64,000 nt of DNA from Fodinibius sp034521915 (GTDB lineage Bacteria > Bacteroidota > Rhodothermia > Balneolales > Balneolaceae). Both the position numbers and the translations under genes were made by a program. Numbering within the stretch: position 1 is the stretch's first letter; every line of letters begins with the position of its first letter. The stretch is taken from NCBI RefSeq assembly GCF_034521915.1, contig NZ_JAXHLU010000004.1:434001-498000 (forward strand), in the 5' to 3' direction. Positions 60,119 to 64,000 of the stretch are shown piece by piece. The notes beneath the pieces were generated by a model. It ran no database searches, was not told the DNA's origin, and saw nothing but the letters and a program-made list of their open reading frames with translations.

Positions 60119-60404
60119 TTAGAATATTGTCACCGCTTAATGGAATAGTATCGGTAGCTTCATATAGATTGGGTATGTTTTGTTGGATTTCCTGGTGGAT
60201 ATTCTTACGGAGCTTCTGGAGTTCTTGAGAGCTTTTCCGTTTGGCCATGCGGCGTTGAATTTTTGCCCACCGGTTCAATTCCAAGGCGTTTTCTGATAAC
60301 CATGCTCTATTTTGCTTACCCTTTGTGGGCGATAAAAGAAGGCCGGCTGCCAATCCTCCTAAAAAGGAGGTGGTAAATAACAGGAAGTTTGATTTGCGAC
60401 TCAT
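60111..60404 (-). CDS. YtxH-like small membrane protein
   Basis: A 97-residue protein with one N-terminal hydrophobic helix containing FLGGLAAGLLLSPTKGKQNR, the YtxH signature, followed by a Lys/Arg-rich helical tail. YtxH proteins are small, poorly understood envelope-stress proteins. It overlaps DUF2851 and comes before it in the same transcript. Confidence 0.8.
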   Translation of the reverse strand: MSRKSNFLLFTTSFLGGLAAGLLLSPTKGKQNRAWLSENALELNRWAKIQRRMAKRKSSQELQKLRKNIHQEIQQNIPNLYEATDTIPLSGDNILNE

Positions 60405-60519
60405 AATGAACCTCTCTTTTTATTTTTATTTGTTTTAACTATTAATAATGTACAAAGCTGTTTGTTTATTATAAATTATTTGCAACAGTTTATTTCTAAT
60501 AAATAAAGCATTAAAGTCA

Positions 60520-61029
60520 ATGAATTCCGGATCAGAATTAGTATTAATGAGCAGGGAACGCATTTCGCGATCCCTGAAACGAATGGCACACGAAATAGCA
60601 GAACACAATGTGGATGATGCTCCCATTGATCTTTTTGGAATCGATGAACGAGGATATGCTGTGGCCCAAGCTCTGGAGGATATTTTAAATCCTATATTTA
60701 ATGATGAAGTGCGATTGATCCAACTTACACTAGAAGAGAAAAACTCACAGTCCACTTTGGAAGATATTGAATTACAGAAGAATCATTATCCGGTTATTGT
60801 GGATGATGTTATTTTTTCGGGTAAAACAATGTTTAAAGCCCTGAAAATCATTTCAAATCATATTAAACCTTCAGAAATTCATACTGCCGTATTGGTTGAT
60901 CGCGGCCATCGTAAATTTCCTATAAAAGCAGAATTTTATGGTATGGAGCTGCCTACAAAATTGGATGAGCATGTCTCAGTAGTCGTGGAAAATAAACAGT
61001 TGCAAAATGTTAAGCTGATAAAATCTTGA
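60520..61029 (+). CDS. pyrR: PyrR-like phosphoribosyltransferase
   Basis: A 169-residue type I phosphoribosyltransferase. The start has RERISRSLKRMAHEIAEHN and LFGIDERGYAVAQAL, the PRPP loop is VIVDDVIFSGKTMFKAL, and the C-terminal LVDRGHRKFPI is the strongly conserved PyrR block, followed by GMELPTKLDEHVSV. PyrR binds UMP and regulates pyr genes by RNA attenuation, and can have uracil phosphoribosyltransferase activity. No pyr operon or PyrR-type leader is nearby, so the role here is uncertain. Confidence 0.85.
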   Translation: MNSGSELVLMSRERISRSLKRMAHEIAEHNVDDAPIDLFGIDERGYAVAQALEDILNPIFNDEVRLIQLTLEEKNSQSTLEDIELQKNHYPVIVDDVIFSGKTMFKALKIISNHIKPSEIHTAVLVDRGHRKFPIKAEFYGMELPTKLDEHVSVVVENKQLQNVKLIKS

Positions 61030-61115
61030 ATAACGAAACTTTTTTAGGCTCAAAAATGTCAATATATTCGAGCTGAAAATAATTAACCAATGCGATTTTT
61101 ATTCCAGATAGTTTT

Positions 61116-62054
61116 ATGAAAAAATATTTTTCATTTGTTCTCTTCCTTAGTATTACTGTTTTAATAAGCCCGCCGGTTTTAAGTCAAGAGGCTACTGAAA
61201 TAAGTCGACTACTCGAAAATGATAGTGATATTTCTGTACGGGATATGTCGAATATAAACAGCAAGGTTGTTGTTGCAGACACCTTGAAGGGATGGCAAGT
61301 TGACTGGATTAGTGATTTGAGTGGTTCTCAGGCATCCTACGACAACTGGAGTCAAGGAGGGGTAAATACGATAAGTGTTACTGCTTCCACGGTGTTTAAT
61401 GCTAAATATCGAAAAGGGCAGTTTGCCTATGCACTCGGAACGAATTTTAAATATGGCAAGGCACGTATAGAAGACGAGGGAACTCGCAAGACCAATGACC
61501 GTATTGCTATCAATAACAAGTTTAGCTATTTGTTTGAAGATGAACGATGGAGTGCTTTTGGGAATATCAATTTTAGCACGCAGTTTGACCAAGGATTTGA
61601 TTACTCTACTGATCCTCCTGTGATGATTTCTCGCTTTTTTGCACCAGCTTATTTTACACAGATAGCGGGTATTTCATTTCAACCGGAAGATTATTTTACG
61701 GCTGAAGCGGGTATGGCAATGAAACAAACCATAGTTTCTGATACAGATTTGTCTACGCGCTATGGACTTGAGCCGGGTGAAAGCTTCCGATTTGAGCCGG
61801 GTTATTCCTTAGCAATGAACTTTGAAAAGAAAATTGTTTCGAATGTTCGTTTAATCAGTTCAGTGGAAACATTTACGAACCTGCAGCGCCACGTGGATAA
61901 TACCGATGTTAACTTTTCAAATGAGTTGATCGGGAAAATTAACGATTATTTAAACATGTCATTCCAGTTTGTGATGGTGTATGACAGTGATTTCTCACGT
62001 GAGCTACAAATTAAGCAGGTGCTTTCAGCGGGATTTTCGTACAGTATTCTCTAA
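61116..62054 (+). CDS. DUF3078 exported protein (probable outer-membrane barrel)
   Basis: A 312-residue protein with a signal peptide (YFSFVLFLSITVLISPPVLSQ). The start of the mature part has the DUF3078 pattern WQVDWISDLSGSQASYDNWSQGGVN. The rest alternates short amphipathic strands (FAYALGTNFKYGKARIEDEG, WSAFGNINFSTQFDQGF) up to an aromatic end (IKQVLSAGFSYSIL), so it likely forms an outer-membrane beta-barrel. The function is unknown. A bidirectional terminator follows. Confidence 0.85.
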   Translation: MKKYFSFVLFLSITVLISPPVLSQEATEISRLLENDSDISVRDMSNINSKVVVADTLKGWQVDWISDLSGSQASYDNWSQGGVNTISVTASTVFNAKYRKGQFAYALGTNFKYGKARIEDEGTRKTNDRIAINNKFSYLFEDERWSAFGNINFSTQFDQGFDYSTDPPVMISRFFAPAYFTQIAGISFQPEDYFTAEAGMAMKQTIVSDTDLSTRYGLEPGESFRFEPGYSLAMNFEKKIVSNVRLISSVETFTNLQRHVDNTDVNFSNELIGKINDYLNMSFQFVMVYDSDFSRELQIKQVLSAGFSYSIL

Positions 62055-62080
62055 GGCAATACAGATAAATAATATTCCAT

Positions 62081-62110
62081 TAAAAAAGCCCCGGTACCGG
62101 GGCTCTTTTA
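62081..62110. terminator. Bidirectional terminator
   Basis: AGCCCCGGTACCGGGGCT is a perfect palindrome between A and T runs, shared by the DUF3078 gene (plus strand) and the aldehyde dehydrogenase (minus strand). Confidence 0.92.
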
Positions 62111-62138
62111 TTTTGGTATAAGTTTTTGAAGGAAGAAT

Positions 62139-63668
62139 TTATTCTACATCAAACTCAATGCCTTGTGCTAATGGCATTTCATCACTCCAGTTGATGGTGT
62201 TTGTTTGTCGGCGCATATAGGCTTTCCACGCATCAGAGCCGGATTCACGTCCGCCCCCCGTTTCTTTTTCGCCTCCAAAAGCACCGCCGATTTCAGCACC
62301 GCTGGTTCCTACATTGATATTGGCAATACCGCAATCTGAACCACGGGCACTTAAGAAGGTTTCGGCTTCACGCATATTAAGGGTAAACATGGATGAGCTG
62401 AGTCCCTGACGAACCCCATTGTGTTTAGCGATGGCTTCGTCCAGATCACTATATTTAATCAAGTAAAGGATAGGAGCGAATGTTTCTTCCTGCACGATGT
62501 CGTATTCGTTTTCGGCAATCACGATAGCGGGATTTACATAATGTCCTCCGTTGAGCTTCTTCTTTTCCAGTATTTCTCCGCCGTAAACAAGTTCACCGCC
62601 GGCCTGTTGAACTTCCTTAAGGGCCTGCTGCATGCTCTCGGCTGCTTGCTTATCAATAAGTGGGCCTACCAGAGTATCTTCATCCAGCGGATTGCCAATA
62701 TTCACATCTTTGTAAATTTCAACCAGACGATTTTTCAGTTCATCAAAAACGTCTTCATGGACAATAAGGCGACGCGTAGAAGTACAGCGCTGACCACAGG
62801 TTCCTACAGATCCAAAGACGGTTGCCCGGGCTGCCATTTCGAGATCGGCATTTTCGGAGACGATGATTGCGTTGTTGCCACCAAGTTCAAGAATAGTTTT
62901 GCCGAGTCGGGCACCGACGGTTTGAGCTACTTCTTTGCCCATGCGGATAGAACCGGTTGCCGAAATGAGAGGAATGCGCTCATCTTCTGTCATCCACTCA
63001 CCCACTTCACGACCACCGGTAACGAGGTTAAAAATGCCTTCGGGCAGATCATTTCGCTTTAATACTTTGGCAATAATATTTTGGACAGCAATGCCGCACA
63101 GAGGTGTTTTTTCGGATCCTTTCCAGATCATCACATTTCCACAGACGGCGGCAATCATGGCATTCCAACTGTAGACAGCAACCGGAAAATTAAAGGCCGA
63201 AATAATACCGGTAATACCCAACGGATGCCATTGTTCATACATACGGTGCTTGGGCCGTTCCGACTGCATCGTTTTGCCATACAGCATGCGGGATTGTCCT
63301 ACAGCAAAGTCACAGATATCAATCATCTCCTGTACTTCGCCAAGCCCCTCTTGGTAGATTTTGCCCATCTCATAGGTAACAAGGCGTCCGAGATCTTCTT
63401 TATGTTTGCGCAGCTCAAGTCCTATCTGGCGAACAATTTCACCGCGTTTGGGAGCGGGAACCATGCGCCATTCTTTAAATGCCTCCTGTGCTTTTGCTAC
63501 CACTTTATCGTAATCTTCGCGAGAAGTTACAGTAGTATCGGCTATTTGGGAGCCGTCAATTGGTGTGTGACTTGATATCGTTTCTTCGCTTTCTGATCCG
63601 AAAAACTTTTGTCCGGTACTTGTGCCCAGATTCGTGCCTTCGATACCTAATTTCTTGAGAAAATCCAT
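62139..63668 (-). CDS. ALDH7-type aldehyde dehydrogenase (L-aminoadipate-semialdehyde dehydrogenase-like)
   Basis: A 509-residue NAD(P)-dependent dehydrogenase. The subfamily marks are clear: WHPLGITGIISAFNFPVAVYSWN, KTILELGGNNAIIVSE with the catalytic Glu, and GTCGQRCTSTRRLIVHE with the catalytic Cys, as in antiquitin/AASADH. The C-terminus contains IGGAFGGEKETGGGRESGSDAWKAYMRR. It oxidises alpha-aminoadipate semialdehyde in lysine breakdown or betaine aldehyde-like compounds. It is monocistronic, and its exact substrate cannot be read from the sequence. Confidence 0.92.
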   Translation of the reverse strand: MDFLKKLGIEGTNLGTSTGQKFFGSESEETISSHTPIDGSQIADTTVTSREDYDKVVAKAQEAFKEWRMVPAPKRGEIVRQIGLELRKHKEDLGRLVTYEMGKIYQEGLGEVQEMIDICDFAVGQSRMLYGKTMQSERPKHRMYEQWHPLGITGIISAFNFPVAVYSWNAMIAAVCGNVMIWKGSEKTPLCGIAVQNIIAKVLKRNDLPEGIFNLVTGGREVGEWMTEDERIPLISATGSIRMGKEVAQTVGARLGKTILELGGNNAIIVSENADLEMAARATVFGSVGTCGQRCTSTRRLIVHEDVFDELKNRLVEIYKDVNIGNPLDEDTLVGPLIDKQAAESMQQALKEVQQAGGELVYGGEILEKKKLNGGHYVNPAIVIAENEYDIVQEETFAPILYLIKYSDLDEAIAKHNGVRQGLSSSMFTLNMREAETFLSARGSDCGIANINVGTSGAEIGGAFGGEKETGGGRESGSDAWKAYMRRQTNTINWSDEMPLAQGIEFDVE

Positions 63669-63787
63669 AGCTTTGGCTTTGTGATTTATTAAATTTTGAT
63701 ATTAAAATAAGGATCATTTTCATGATATGAAGCTCAGTTCACAAATAATTTATTCTGGTATTTTGCAGGTGCGCATATATCAAACGT

Positions 63788-63992
63788 TTAATATTAATTT
63801 GTTTAGCGGTTAGATGGCAAGAATCAAGAAATACCTGCCGTGTCATCCCGGACTCCGATCCGGGATCTCGTAAGGACTATATCTTTGATCTGGCAATAGT
63901 TTTAATCAACGTTTCTTGTCCCTACCAGAACCTGAAACAAGTTCAGGATGACACATAGGCTACTTTTTAACCGCTAAACCCGTTAATACTAA
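63788..63992. mobile_element. MITE-like element with inverted ends enclosing a palindromic repeat
   Basis: Ends TTAATATTAATTTGTTTAGCGGTTA (63788-63812) and its near complement (63968-63992) match over 25 positions with four differences, including a perfect 12-base core GTTTAGCGGTTA. Inside lies the second copy of the dispersed palindrome (63841-63954). No protein is encoded. The 332 bases after the aldehyde dehydrogenase start contain nothing else I recognise. Confidence 0.55.
63841..63954. repeat. Dispersed palindromic repeat (copy 2)
   Basis: Starts TGTCATCCCGGACTCCGATC and ends CTGAAACAAGTTCAGGATGACAC, matching the ends of copy 1 (39941-40013) with a longer interior. Confidence 0.7.
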
Positions 63993-64000
63993 TAAAAATC

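Overview
The window looks like a chromosomal segment of a Bacteroidota-type bacterium, most likely Balneolota (Balneolales). This is inferred from the protein set: DUF2851, DUF3078, DUF4199 and BatA-type proteins, a FadL-like porin and a TonB receptor each paired with an SGNH lipoprotein, and a Tgt with a degenerate zinc site. Shine-Dalgarno sequences are nearly absent although the 16S anti-SD is intact, and several promoters resemble the Bacteroidota TAnnTTTG box. Acidic tails on L25 and DnaK would fit a moderate halophile, but this is only a hint. No phage, plasmid, CRISPR array or complete insertion sequence was found.

Layout. 1-12.6 kb: housekeeping genes, namely an M16 peptidase (cut by the window edge), a CstB-like persulfide dioxygenase/rhodanese, 3-methyladenine glycosylase, PEP carboxylase, a UDG-fold protein, an M24 peptidase, IlvE, a GhrA-like reductase, an N-formylglutamate amidohydrolase-like protein, a gutted umuC remnant and a YhhQ-type queuosine-precursor transporter. 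12.6-18.4 kb: a complete rRNA operon (16S, tRNA-Ile, tRNA-Ala, 23S, 5S) with a sigma70-like promoter, a terminator-like hairpin directly after the promoter, repeated boxA-like motifs, RNase III-type stems around 16S and 23S, and a final terminator. 18.4-27.4 kb: tgt, a polyprenyl-phosphate glycosyltransferase, and a co-directional run accA, thioesterase, DUF2085, DUF4199, CPBP protease, DUF2007, cdsA and dipeptide epimerase (membrane lipid and envelope), then a MauE/DoxX protein and a frameshifted NAD-dependent epimerase. 27.4-43.3 kb: a propeller lipoprotein, a BatA/VWA protein, hflX, a CBS protein, a large TPR protein, aroA, hsp20, dnaK and tsaD. 43.3-54.1 kb: rnhA and pyrF, then outer-membrane genes: a FadL-like barrel followed by an SGNH lipoprotein, and a TonB-dependent receptor followed by a second SGNH lipoprotein, with a methyltransferase between. 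54.2-63.7 kb: membrane pyrophosphatase, prs-rplY-pth, tRNA-Gln, DUF2851, a YtxH-like protein, a PyrR-like protein, a DUF3078 protein and an ALDH7 dehydrogenase.

Two themes deserve attention. First, two unrelated outer-membrane barrels are each directly followed by an SGNH-hydrolase lipoprotein, which suggests cell-surface ester or lipid hydrolysis coupled to uptake. Second, several genes carry single-base indels (CPBP protease, NAD epimerase, both SGNH genes, TonB receptor). Five of the seven lie within about 6 kb, so either the assembly has indel errors or this locus is decaying. A dispersed palindromic repeat family occurs before dnaK and at the right edge, where it sits inside a MITE-like inverted repeat.
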